Positions 38,401 through 51,400 of a stretch of 64,000 nt of DNA are shown here, in pieces. Each line of letters opens with the position of its first letter. Positions within the stretch are counted from its first letter, which is position 1. The notes under the pieces are model-generated. The model made no database searches. It worked only from the letters and a program-made list of their open reading frames with translations, and had not been told where the DNA came from. A program made the translations under genes and the position numbers. This stretch comes from Diplosphaera chodatii (lineage: Eukaryota; Chlorophyta; Trebouxiophyceae; Prasiolales; Stichococcaceae): contig JAALGY010000038.1 in NCBI GenBank assembly GCA_032358165.1, positions 2,542,001 through 2,606,000 of the forward strand, written 5' to 3'.

Positions 38401-41400
38401 ATGATGGCCGTGACGGAGCCGGAGCCCGCGTCACCGTCAGCGTCAGACAGCGACGGCCTTCTGGCGCTGCTTGAGGCGGAGCTGAACGAAGCAACCTCGC
38501 AGAGCGGCAGCGGAGGCGATGGCAACGGGTGCGCCATCCTGACGCGCCATGTAGATATCAGAGAGCTTGCCGCATCAAGGCACGGCCAGGCCCAGCAGCG
38601 TATTCAGAGCACGATTACATCATGGAACGGTGCATCGACGGTGCTGCAGTGAACGCCCCGGCAGCCAGCCCGTCACTCCAGCATCCAAGCGGCGCCGTAT
38701 CGCCGGATCACCCCCCAGCGCAGATGCAGCGGCACAGCCTGCCTCGCGGGACCAGCAGCAAGCAGACGGGATGCAGCATCAGATGCGATCAGGCGCATCT
38801 CAAGATGCAGCATCAGCAGACCCTGGACTGGGCGGCGGACGCACGTCAGGCGCACTGGAGAGTGGGGGAGCGCCCGGCAGCGGGGCTGCGGCTGCTGCGG
38901 CGGCTTCTGCAGGCAGCGGCGCGGCCTGCCCGCCGCACCCGGGCTTCATGCGCGGCATCTGCATCCGGTGCGGCACGGCGCAGCCCGAGGAGGCCGACCC
39001 GGCGGCGGAGCCGGGCGTTGCCCTGAGGTGACTTGCACGCACCGAACAGCAAATGGACAAGTGCTGGGAGCGCATTCAGAGCGACAAGGGTCAGTGAGTG
39101 CTTTCACGAAACGGCTTCCACGCAGAACTTGGCCAGCAGGTAGGTTGCCGCACCCACCGCCCTGCCGGCCCGCAGCTCCGCAGCTGTCAGTCCGGAGGGA
39201 CGCTGGGTGCAGGTACATCAAGGCGGACTTCCGGATCAGCGGCGCGGAGGCGTCGCGGCTGCGGGCGGCGAACCTCAAGCGGCTGCTGGCCGCGCGCAAG
39301 CTGCTGCTGGTGCTGGACCTGGACCACACCCTGCTCAACTCCTGCAGGTGTGGCCGCTGCTCGTCGGCAGAGGAGGCGCAGATACACCGACAGGCAGCTT
39401 GGCTGCCACCACACAAATTGATTTTGACCAGAAACCCCGAGAATGGGAATTGGCGAGGAGATGTTTAGGCATTCAGGATGGGCTGGGTGTAGATTCCTCG
39501 ATGTGGATGAGGCGACGGCGCCTCGACTCGCCTCGGCGATGGAGGCGCAGGACGCAGCTGACCCCACCCTGTACCACCTCCCGCACATGCAGGTGAGCGC
39601 CGCTCCAACCGTCCTGCTCAATCTGCGGACCCACGCTCGTATTCCGTGACAACGGTACTGCAATCTACGCGACAGCCTCAAGCATCTACAGGCACCGTCT
39701 GTATGGTTCCTCACACAGGAGACCATCTTGCAGACTGCGCTGACGTAGGCTGTTGCCCTGCTCCCCTGCAGATGTGGACCAAGCTGCGGCCCGGGCTGCG
39801 CGCCTTCCTGCAGCGCGCGGCGCAGAACTTCGAGCTGCACATCTGCACCATGGGCGACCGGGACTACGCGCAGCAGATCGCGGCGCTGCTGGACCCCACC
39901 CGCCGCCTGTTCGCCGAGCGCATCATCAGCTCGGTGCGCCACAGTCAAACCTAAAATGCTGCAAGCCACGAACACAACACCATTCTGTCCCCGTTTTCCA
40001 CGGCACAACAGCCGTGCTCTCGGCAGATGGCGCTGCAGCGGCGGGCTGAGCACCTGCAGCCGCAGTCAACCTCGCCTTTGCTGGTTGTGGCATCAGCCAG
40101 CGCCCGTATGCTACTCAATCTCTCATTCCCCCTGGTACAGGGCGACACCACCGAGCGGTCCATCAAGGACCTGGACGTGATGCTCGGGGCGGAGTCGGTG
40201 GCGCTGATACTTGACGACACGGCGGGCGTGTGGCCGCGCCACCGTGGCAACCTGCTGCAGCCGCCGCGCTACATCTACTTCCCCGCCGACCACAGCCGGT
40301 GGGTAGGCGCTGGGTTCGGACCCACGTTCCAGACCCTTCTTCGTGCACAACAAGCAACAGCATCAGCACACGTTTGTGTCACGCTGTCTGTGTGTACCTG
40401 CTACCGTTGCTGTGTAAGTGGCACACCCTGTATGCGGCCACTTGCAGGTTCGGGCTGCCGGGGGAGGCACTTCTGAGCAGGGGGGAGGACGAGGCGCCCG
40501 GCACGGGGCTCCTGCCGCAGCTGGAGGTGACCCCCGGCTCCATGCCTGAAGCTGGCTGTGCTTTGCTGCGGACCAGTCAGTTGCGCCTGCAGACTGTCTG
40601 TCTGGCTGGTTGTGTCGCAGATGTCGTGGTACCCTGGGCCACGGTCTCCGTCCAGACTGTAGGTCTTCTTTTCTATGTGTGAGTTTTGGCGGTGTCGATA
40701 AGGGCTGTGTCTCCCGACTCAGTTGTAGCCACGACCTGCTGCAGGTGCTGGAGGCGGTGCACGCGCTGTTCTTTGCCGTGGGCGACCCCGGGGCGCAGGA
40801 CGCGCGGGAGCTGCTGCAGGGCATGCGGCGGCGGGTGCTGCAGGGCTGCACCCTGCTGTTCAGCGCGGTGTTCCCGCGGCTGGCGGTGCCTGAGCAGGAC
40901 TTCCACTGGCAGCTCGCCGAAAAGGTGCGTGCCCAATGTGCAACTGGCCTGGGTGCTCCATCCAGCTCCAGCAGCGCTCGAGCGCTTTGGCATTGTGTTC
41001 ATCAACCATACTGCTGTCCAGCAGCGTTGCAATAGCGTACAGCTGGCCGAGAGGCTGACACGCTGGGTGGTGATATTGTCCTCAGAGCTGCAAGCTCGAG
41101 ACCCAACATGAACCGATGACTCGTACCCGAAAACATCTGGGTGTGTCCCTTGCAGCTGGGCGCCTCCTGCACAACCGCTACAGGGCCGGGCGTGACGCAC
41201 GTGGTGGCTGCGCAGCCAAATACCGACAAGGCCCTGTGGGCGCGCTCGGCCGGCAAGCACATCGTCTCGCCCGCCTGGCTGGTGCAGTCGGGTGGGGCCG
41301 CTTACAAGCAACTGGCGCTGTTGCACATGAAGCACTGCAGGGGTGCCAAGATGACGTGCAGGCTTGCTTTCATGGGGGCTGACCTCCAGTTGTAAACAAA

Positions 41401-41694
41401 GTATAGGGGCTGTTACGATTTAGTGCAGTGCAGGGCACTTGGCAGGCTGCAGCCGCTGCCTTCCATGCTGCAGCGGGGAAGCCGCAGGCCTCAAACCCTC
41501 CCCGGGCTGCTCACTCGCTGGATCGCGATGCAGGCCACATGTGGAAGCGGCAGCCGGAGGGCGACTTCCCTGCCAGCAGGCCGCAGGCGGTGGCACCACC
41601 GGCGGCGGCGGGGCAGCCGGGCGGCCCTGTGTCAGATGTGGACATGGCTCTGGCGGCGGCAGGCGGCGGCGCTGGAGCAGCAGATACCAGCTGA
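38401..41694 (+). CDS. FCP1-type RNA polymerase II CTD phosphatase with BRCT domain
   Basis: Removes phosphate from the RNA polymerase II C-terminal repeat in the nucleus so that polymerase can be recycled. Ten exons (38401-38528, 38650-39027, 39213-39347, 39493-39592, 39772-39933, 40141-40298, 40448-40526, 40745-40924, 41156-41291, 41534-41694) give 538 aa. After a disordered N-terminus comes HPGFMRGICIRCG. The FCP1 catalytic block follows, with LVLDLDHTLLN (nucleophile Asp about 204, general acid Asp about 206), WTKLRPGLRAFLQ, FELHICTMGDRDYA, and ILDDTAGVWPRHRGNLL. A BRCT domain reads GVTHVVAAQPNTDKALWA, then HIVSPAWLVQSG joined to HMWKRQPEGDFP across intron 9. The layout matches plant CPL4/fungal FCP1. 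If intron 9 is retained, the reading ends at 41395 with a different BRCT tail. M1 or M4 (ATGATGG) may be used. Confidence 0.88.
41391..41395 (+). terminator. TGTAA motif inside FCP1 intron 9, overlapping an in-frame stop
   Basis: If the donor at 41292 is ignored, translation continues to a TAA at 41393-41395 that is itself part of a TGTAA poly(A) motif. This may permit a shorter isoform; see findings. Confidence 0.35.
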
Positions 41695-42418
41695 GCCGAG
41701 CTTGCCGGTCAGCATCACTACAAGGTGTGCAGTCCGGCAGATCTGCATGTGCATGTGCTGCTGTGCATCCCAATGCATGCAGGTGATGTGTGTCAGGGTT
41801 TAGTGGGTGTTTGACCCGCCCAATGAATCGTCACAGCGTCCGGCAGGGCCATGCTGCCACTGAGCGGGCCGCTCAGCAGACTGTTGTGCAAGCGCTATCA
41901 AGCTTTAGATTCGGCTTTGCCATAGCAGCGGTGGGCAGGCCCCTCCCGAGGCTGCGATCGACTACAGTGGGTGTTCCGATCAGCACTGTACGCATTTTGC
42001 ACACATCTCGGGAGAGCTGCCCACGGTGGCCGCTGCTCATGTGTTTGTGCATCACAAAAAGCTTGATGTTGCTGCAAGCTAGGGTCTTGCAACCGTGGTG
42101 TACCTGACCAAACTCATCTGCTGAGCCGCACGCATCTGCTGCGGCCCTTGCAGCGCTGCACAGCAATCGACGCCGCAGAGCATTGTTAACACTGGCCGGG
42201 CCTCTTGAACCTATCTGCTAAGATCAGGTGCCCCGATTGCTGACCTGGTACGCGTGCTGGCCGATGACAGGTTAGCCACTACTGCGGCGGTGCTGTTGCA
42301 CTGCACAATGCGACCGCGGGTGCAGGCATCAGGCGACGGCCTGTATGCACCCACACTCGCGTCTGACAGACACCAACATGTGTCATCCTATGTTCAATTG
42401 CACCATTGTCAGGCAGCC
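41695..42418. other. Intergenic, FCP1 3' UTR and 5' flank of the GT2-GH9 gene
   Basis: No exon chain is seen. An in-frame ATG at 42308 precedes the chosen start of the next gene, and an acceptor-like TTGTCAG at about 42406-42412 could mark a 5' UTR intron. Confidence 0.45.
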
Positions 42419-45400
42419 ATGGAGCGGGCGCGCTCGGTGCGCGGCTCCGACTGGTTCGCCTCCATGGACGCCACGCACGGCCACCTGACCGCAGAGGAGA
42501 TGACCCCGCAGGTCGGAGTTGTTGTGCTTGACTCACGACAGATACTGCAACATGCGTTGCCCCTTGTCTGGGCAGCTGTGCGCACATGTCGGAGCATCCG
42601 CATCATCACCCACGCATTATTCAGGCGCCCAGGCGCCCTTGCATCAGCTGCACTGGGGTGGGACTAAGCCAACGTCATTGCACTGCCCCGTGCAATGCAG
42701 GCGACGGCAGAGTTGAACGCCGGCGCCGGCCCCAGGCCGCCGCCGCCGCCGCAGCCCGAGGCCGCCGCCGAAGCCGCTCCGCTGCCGAGCGGGCACATCC
42801 GGCCGGATGGGGTGATCGACATCCGGGTCGACGCAGGGCGCGGGTCGGACGACGGCCACGCCTCCCTCGGCAGCACGCCCTCCAGCATCCAGGTGCGTTG
42901 CGCAAGCAGTGGGCTGTCCAGGACCGGTCCACAGGGCTGCAGAGGCAATGTTCTGAAACACCAACACCAGCAGGGTGTTGTGCGGACGCTGGATGGTTTG
43001 GCCAATGGGCTGCGCATCAAACTCTGGCGCAGCACATTATCGAAGCTGTCCACGGTTCCCACAACGCCATGTGTGTACATAGCACTGGTTCCTGGTGTCC
43101 AGTCATCAGACGTCGTGCCAAACCAACGGCCAGTGCATTCATGACACTGCAATGGACCTGCCCAGGCCTTACATGCTGGCACCCAGCCGCGCCCAGCATG
43201 GGCGGACAGCCGTGCGGCGCATGCGCCCACTGGCTGCTGGGCCACCTGAGCTCACAGACACCATGTCACTGCGCGCGAGCCGCCTGAGTTGTGTGTATCT
43301 CTCACACCCTTGTCAGGTGGCCACGCCGCTGCGCAATGAGCTTGCGGCGACCACCGCCAAGACGCTGCGCCAGCGCCGCTCGTCCGCGGGAGGCGCCAAG
43401 GAGAACGGCGCCGGCGGCGCCGTGCGCATCGACGGCGCCGATGAGGACGACCCCGACTGGGGCGCCACAGCCCAACGCACTGCCTCAGGTGCCAAGTTGC
43501 TGCCGGCCAGGGCTTGATGGAGGGCAATTGCCACAGTCGTAGTTGCCCAGTTGGAGGTTGCATCAACCTTGCCCGACTCTGTTGCATGCCGTCGCCATTT
43601 TGGATGTGCTATGAGCAGACAGTGTCGATGTGCTTGTTGCAGGCATGCCGCAGCCGACCATCACCCGGCACTGGAACTGGTGGGCGTGCGGCGCCTATAC
43701 GCTCATGTGGGCGGCGCTGGTCTTCTACTTCTATGTGCGCATCAGGTGTGTACCTATGATTACGGGGTGTACCCATGATTACGGGATGATCAAGCGTGCA
43801 CTGATAACCATTCTGCACACTCATACCCCAGGCTTTGCACAGCACGATCCTGGTTGGAAGGGCAACTCGTCTCGATGCTCATGTCCGAGAGCTTGATGTG
43901 TGATGACGTCATATGCTTCCAAGTCGATGACCATATCGTTTGGACCTGCCTTTAGGTACACGATCCCGGTGAACTATGTGGGCTACTCCATCTTCATCCT
44001 GGTGTTCGAGCTGGTGGGCTCCTCCAACACAGTGCTGCAGGGCCTCTACCTGCTGCGCCGCAAGGAGTACCACTACGGTGACAGTCCCGCAACACAACAC
44101 CCCGACTCTTGCATACCGTATACTGGGATGGGCGACACACCTACCGATCGATGCACAACATGATGATACAACACTCGACTCCAGCTTATAATGTGACACC
44201 TGGCACCACTGCTGCAAATGAACACCATACGGGCGGGGATGCTGACCCTTGTGGAAGCATCCTGAGATGTTTCCTTGGATGCCCTGCAGTGCCGAATGTC
44301 AATGGCCGGCTGCCGCTGTCACGCCCTTTCCACGTGCGCGTCATGCTGCCCTGCTACCGCGAGAGCCTGGAGCTCATTCAGGTCTCTCTTTACCTCAGGC
44401 ACCTGCTGGCTGAGGCGCCACAGCGACTCGCCTCCGCCGTAGTGTTGCTGCGGATCGTGCTGGCCAGCAGAAGAGTGGCTTCAGCAGCAGACGGCCATGC
44501 TATGCTACAGGTAGCACGTGCGTCTGCCTGTGCCACTCAGAGACTAACTGAGGCTGCTGTGCTTGTGTCGTAGGTCACTGCATATGCAACGATCCGTGCG
44601 GAGCTGCCTGCCGGATGCCACCGCACCGTGTACATCTGTGACGATGGCAAGGATCCGGGTGAGGAAGATCAGCCTTCCACAACTGTCGGTGTGCCCTCTG
44701 ATGCATGCAAGTAGGTCGTTGGATATGCTGCTTGTGCTTCACGCAGCACATATATCGATGACTTGGCGAATTCTGCACAGCAGGCAGCACTGACGAGACA
44801 GGCAGCTTGCTGTGATTCTTGCAGCCAAGCGGCAGTGGGTGCTGGACGTCAACAGCCCGGAGCTGGTGTACGTCTCGGGCCGCACGCGCCCCGCCGGCGA
44901 GATCAACGGCAAGTCGGGCAACCTGAACAATGCGCTGACGCTCATCTACCCGCCCGGCGTGGACATCCCACTGGACGAGGTGAGGTCTTCAGAACGTGTA
45001 GCTTATATCTATATATCTGATGTCTGTGTGTGCTGACTGTGGGGTATCTTCTCTGACACCATACGTAGCTCTGAGGACCGTTTGTTCTGGAATCTTGCAC
45101 GGCATTCTCAGCCAAGCCGTGCATGTGCTGCAGGTGGTGGCGGTGTTTGATGCGGACCAGGTGGCCAAGGAGAACTTCTTTGTGCGCACGCTCCAGGTGT
45201 GGCAAATGATACAGTAGTAGCGATGCTCTGACTGCTCGTCTTGATCACTCTTTTAAAAGCACCGAGGCCCTGCACAACCAGGTTGACCTGCGGTGACCAC
45301 TGCTGTGTGTTTTCGGCAGTGGATGCAGGATGACACGACAACCATCGTGCTGACGCCGCAGTACTTTCACAACTTCAACCCGCGTGCCGACATCTGGAAC

Positions 45401-48400
45401 CACAAGTCCTCAGCATACTGGGACGTCATCCTGCCAGGTACCCAAACTGGTATATTCTGGCATATCTGCTGACTGCAAGGTGTACCTGGTGTCGTTGTGA
45501 AAATACATCTGCAGTGGGATGCAGGTGTTCATCGTCTCATGAATAATGCAGCACGCAGCACGTCAAGATGCCCCATTGTGAACCCTGCTGCAGGGCAGGA
45601 TGGGTACAACACGGTGTGTTGCACCGGCAGCAACTTCCTGCTGCGTGCATGCCATGCGGCTGAGGTCGGCTGGTTCCCAACCTTCACAAGTGAGTGTCTC
45701 AGCCGTATACCTGCAGTGTACAGGCAATGTTGTGATCATGCTGCACACTCACATGCGTAGGGTTTCAAATCATCCTTACGTCAGCGTCACGCCTGATGTG
45801 CGTGCACGTCAGCACAGGGTAGATCGAGCTGCAACACTGCCAAAGTATGTTGCAGTGCCCTGCAAACTCGCCCTGTATGGACGCGCGCCTGCCGCAGTCG
45901 TGGCGCTCAGACAGACATTCAAATTCGCATGCTTGCTGCCCTTAACAGGCTTGCACCTTCGTAACCAATATAGATCCCCTGCTGAAACTGCAGTCCCTGG
46001 GTAGTTGAGCTGTCTGCCGCTTTCCGCAACATGCCTGCCCCACCCCGTAGTGGGGGAGGACGTGGCGCTGGCGCTGGAGCTGCAGTGCCGCGGCCACGCC
46101 TCTTGCTACCTGCACGACTGCCTGGCGGTGGGGGAGGTGCCCACCTCCATCCGCGCCATCTGCATGCAAAAGTCCAGGTCAGCACTGTGCGAACAGCGTA
46201 CTTGTGAATGGTGCATACAGAGTACGTGTAGAAGTTTGCCTGAAGCGTTTGTATGATGCAGATGCCTGCATGCAGGCAAGCCTTTGCGCATTGCTTACGG
46301 ATGCAAGGCATCACATAAACCTGGCGCCAGTGCTGCTTCGTCAAATCCGTGCTGACTTCTGTGCTTGCAGGTGGTGCAAGGGCGGCATGCAGATCTGCTT
46401 CAACCAGCGCAAGTGCCCGCTGCTGCGGCGGGAGCTGCCGCTGTTCCAGCGCCTGCTGTGGGCCACCGGCTACTGGGTCGGTTGCCTAGCCGTATGCAAG
46501 CCTGTAGACTGTGCCCGTAAGGAGCCGTGCAACCTGCAAGGCCATGCTGGTCTCAAGACATATGTGCAGAGGGTCTGATGCTGAAGGCTGTGTGCTGCAG
46601 GGGTACTTCAGCGACTGTTTCTGCACGCCAGTGAGTGGCTGATGTGCTGTCTCGGGATGGTTGTCCCTGCTCATGCAAGCTGCAGTCTGTGTGAAGCCAA
46701 GAAACTATGCGGTGCTGGTAAGGCTGGAGGATTAGCTGGCTGTGTGGCTCGCAGGTGTTCTACCTGGTGCCTGTAATTGGCATTTGCTTCAACATCTTCC
46801 CCGTCAACAACTCCTTCTGGTTCGCGCTGGCGTTCACTCTGTACATCGTCATGATCCAGGTCTGCAATGTGACATGCTACGCGATTGATGGCACACTCAG
46901 TGATGCAGTGGCTCACCGCCAGTGCCTGCATTTCTGTTGCACACCACACGTAGCGGCCTTTCACGTAGATCTGCGTATGCCCAGCAGGAGCGCTGGCGTT
47001 TTCAGCACCCTACAATCGTGACACCGTCCTTGGCACGCAGGTGATCAGCTTCTGGGCGCCCAACTGGGCGACGCAGCGCGCGCTGTGGTTCAGCTCCGTG
47101 GCCAACACCAACCTGTGGTTCACCTTCGCCAAGGCCATCTACTCCGTGCTCAAGGGCAAGTTCCTGAACAGGTGCAGCAGTGGCCGGTGGTCCACTGCCA
47201 GCTACCTTCATGGAATGACCCTGCATCTGTGTGGGGACGACGACAGCCATCCCTTGCCAGATTTTGCAGGTACATCATGTCGGGAGGTCAATCGACATAG
47301 CAGAAAACAGCAACCTTGGATGGTTCATGCAGGCCAGCGGTGTTCAAGGCGACACCAAAGTCGGCGGGCGGCAAGGCGGCCAAGAAGGCCAAGGCGCCTT
47401 CCGCCTTCCGGGACCTGTGGATGCAGGTCAGCAGCATTCTTGTGGCTGAACCTGGTGTGATATCCACTGCATCTGCAGCAGTGAGCAAGGCTGGGCTGCA
47501 TGACTATTTCCTGGAGCTGGTACTTGACCTCCAATGTTGTCCCTGCAGACGCTGATGCTGACGGTCCTGGTGATCGGCTTCCTGGTCGGCATCTGGCGCC
47601 TGGTCATCGACGGCATCCTGCGCTCCACCTGGAACTACAGGCATGCCCTACTCGCACCCTTGCTGCTGTCAATGCTGTGCTGTTTTGCAGCCACAGTCAG
47701 TTGCTTCGACGTTATGCCTGCTGCAGGGTGTCCCTCACCTCACCAGGGAGAACTGCCATTTGGTCGTGTTGTCCGACTCCTTTGCGAGGCGAGAGTTGGC
47801 AGCACAGCAGTTTTGTTGCCTGGCGAACTGGCGAACTCAGGTCGTGCCTGTGCTCAGTGCAGCCTGATCGTCAGCCTGCTGTGGTGCATCTACAACGCGG
47901 TGCCGCCGGTGCTGATGCTGTACTACGCGGGCTTCAAGGAGCACGGCCTCGCCGAGGTGTGCCGCGTGGCGAGCGTCATCACCTTCCTGGCCGGGGCGGG
48001 TGAGCCCTGGAATGTTGCATGCCCCTACACACACAGGCGCAATGGGTTCGGTTGCACTAAATCTTGTCAGCACTGAGCTGCGGCAAACGTGTCACCTGCC
48101 AGCGTTGCCCTGTTGCCAGGTCAATGTTGTGGGTGGGGACGTTGCCGCAGCTCTCTGAACCACTGCATATGCTGTTAGCCGATCAGTTCCATTACAACGT
48201 GCCGCATCCGGCTCTACTGGAGCTTCTGTCCAAAGTTCCAGCAACATGTTCAGCCTAGATTGCCCGTCTGCAGGCGTGATCGCCATCGTGTGGTGGCTGC
48301 GGCCGGAGGTGTACGACTACAAGCGCATCCTGAACGACAGCCTGCTGTTCTATGAGGCACACCGCATTGGTGAGGCAGAGGCCATACACGACGTGTAGGT

Positions 48401-51400
48401 GCACCGACTGAAAATGGGCAGAGGTTGCAGCTGGCACCAGCACCTGCCCGGCAGTAATGATACAAACAGTGATAAACAATGATACAAAAAGCAGCCGTGG
48501 AGGTGCTGAAGCCAGAAGCTCACTCTGCCAGTGTGGCAGCATGGCCTCGCCGGAGCTGGGACACTTGCCTCGTGCAGCCCAGCTGCACCGTCCACATGTG
48601 TCAGCTGGCACACCTGCAAAAGCTGAAGGCAGCTGTGCCCATTGTGCCTGCTGTGACCAGGATCATCTGCTGCCGCAGGGCCGCTGCCGCCGGACAACCG
48701 CATCCCCTGGCGCGGCGGCTCCTTCTTCTCGGATTTCGCCCCGGGGGGCGTCAGCCTGGTCGGCGGCTACATGGACTTTGGCGACTCCTTCGTCAAGTAC
48801 AGCTACCCCATTGCCACCACCGTGAGCTGACCTAGTGCATCATGGCTACACCCCAATTTTGACAAAGGCTGGCATGTGAATGGGCCTTCGGCCTTGTCGC
48901 AAGTTGGGCAGTGTGCAGCTGTTAACATGCGGATATCAGTCGGATTCACATTGCTGAGGCCATGCGAACTTGCAGATTTGTGTGCTGTCAGGTGGCATTG
49001 CTGGCGTGGAGCCTTTTGGAGTTTCCGGACGGCTACCAGAAGGCGGGGCAGGACGTGTATGTGCGGGAGGCCATCCAGTGGGGTGCGCACCAGGCTGCAT
49101 GTCCTGCGCAATGCGGCAGACTGTGCGAATGGCACAACACTGGTATGGTGGTTGATGGGGCAGATCTGTGTGATTCCAGGGGCAAACTACCTGATCAAGG
49201 CGCATATCAGCACCGTTGCCTTCGTGGCGCAGGTCGGCAACAGCGTTGTTGATGGTGCGTCTCCCAGACCCTATTCCTCGAAATCTGGCACAGGGTGGAA
49301 CATCGTACAGCTCGCGGGGCACTGCAAGCACATAGGTAGCTGCTGCCAGTCTGCGATGTGGACAATCATCTGTTGGGATGATCGCTGCAGCACTGCCTGT
49401 TCAGGGCAGAAGTGGACACGGCCAGAGCAGGTCAAAGAGTTCAGACCTGTTTACACGATGGACGCCTCGCACCCAGGTGAGCGCCAGGTCACCGAGGCTT
49501 CACGGCTTTTACACTGCACAGTGAAGCAAGCTGCCTGTGTATCGGAGAGCATAGCCTCCCAAGCGCTGGGAACACTGCACTGATCAGTGACCGCCCGGCT
49601 GATGTGGGCTGCTTGGCACCCTCCTTGACAGTATGGTACCGATGTGCACAGGTGCGGATGTGGTCGCTGCCTCGGCGGCGGCGCTGGCGGCCACGGCGCT
49701 CGCCTTTAGGGGCGACCCGCTGTCGGACACGGCCCAGACGCACGCGCAGCAGCTGTACCAGTGCGTGTCCTACAGCTCTGCTGCACAGTCCTGCACACAT
49801 TCTGATGCACAATCGACGCTTGCACTGATGACTGTCGTGTCAACTGTCCAGATAATATGTCAATCAGCTCTACAGGCTGGCGGTCGGCAACCCTGGGCTG
49901 CACGCCAAGTTCGTGGTGTCCACCGGCGGCGCCATCATCACGCCCTACAACAGCCACAGCTACTTCGACGACCTGGCGTACGCGGCGGCCTGGCTGCACC
50001 GGCTCACGGGGGATGGGACATACCTGGCGGCTGCCAAGAGCTACTACGACTCGCACGTGAACGTGAGTCGTGACTGCTGGGGTTGAGGCGTGCTGCAGCC
50101 GCCTTGCCGCGATCATGCTGAGCAAGCCGACTTGCTGGCATGCAGAACTGCAGTTTCCGGTGGAACGCGCGTTACACGTTGAGCCAGAGGGCACCAAGCA
50201 GTCGCAAGGCAACGACTGTGGCCCTCTCCTGCTGTAGGCATACCCTGGGGCGGGCACCCCTGCGTACATCTACAACTGGGAGAACTCGGGGCCGGCGGTG
50301 GCGGTGCTGCTGGCGAAGGCGACAGACTACCAGGTGCGCTGTGTGCTTGTTTGTGCGTGTGAGATGTCGTTGTGCACAATGCAGGCGCACAGCCACACAA
50401 CAGCTCAGGGCTGGGCATCGCACGGCTTCAGGGGGTTGTCACAGTGTGAACCCTGCCCCAGCGTGACAAAGTCATGTGATACGTGAAGCCCAGGTCCTCG
50501 TGCTATGCTGCGTCACCTTGAATGGCGTTTTGCCGTGCAGGACAAGGCGTACGTGGCGGACGTCAACGCGTTCCTGCACATCTGGCTGCAGGAGAGCGCG
50601 CAGGTCAAATACACGCCGCACCTCCTGGCCTGGACCGCCGGCGGGGTGAGCAGTTCTGCAGGCTACAATGCCCTTTTTGCTGACGCTTGTTTGCGGCCCT
50701 GCATGGGCCAGGAGTATTGGCTGGTGGTCTCTCACAGCTGCTAGATATAAAGAGATCCTAAGCAGGCTGCCCCACTGGTGTACCAGGCATGTGGCACTGC
50801 ACACATTGTGCATTGACGCATACCACGCTTGCCAGTGGGGCGGCTTTTGACATGATAGTCACACACGCGCAAGGCGTTCGACGCTGCACGTGCTGAACGG
50901 GTCGCCTCCTGCTGCTGTGCAGTTCCCGCTGCAGAATGCGGCCAACGCGGCGTGGCTGGCGCGGCTGTGGGGCGGCCGCGACGGCGCCAGCCGCAAGTAC
51001 TCCTGCTGGGCCGAGAGCCAGGTGCGGGGCTGTAACGTTTGACACTGCAGCATGTCACGAGATGCACAGCACCCTCAAACAGCCAACAGATCATCAGGCT
51101 GACACTGTCATGGCATGCTACTGCTGCCTCCAGTCGCATCAGTGATCTTTTCGAGATCTGCTGTATCCTGCACCTGTTCTCACATGCAGGTTACGGTGCA
51201 TCACGCAGCTGGCTGTGCGTGTCATCATGAGTGTCATGCTAGTCCAATGCGTGACGTGTGCCTATCCGCAGCTGCGCTACATGCTGGGGATGCGCAACCG
51301 GGACCACTCGTACGTGGTGGGCACCGGGAAGAGCCCCAAGCGCCCCGGCGATCGCGCCGCGTCCTGCCCCCTGGACTTCAGCGTGGAGTGCAACAGGTCG

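Noticed and set aside
39187..40053. 288-codon open frame on the minus strand
   Set aside because: Antisense to the FCP1 catalytic exons with the DLDHT motif.
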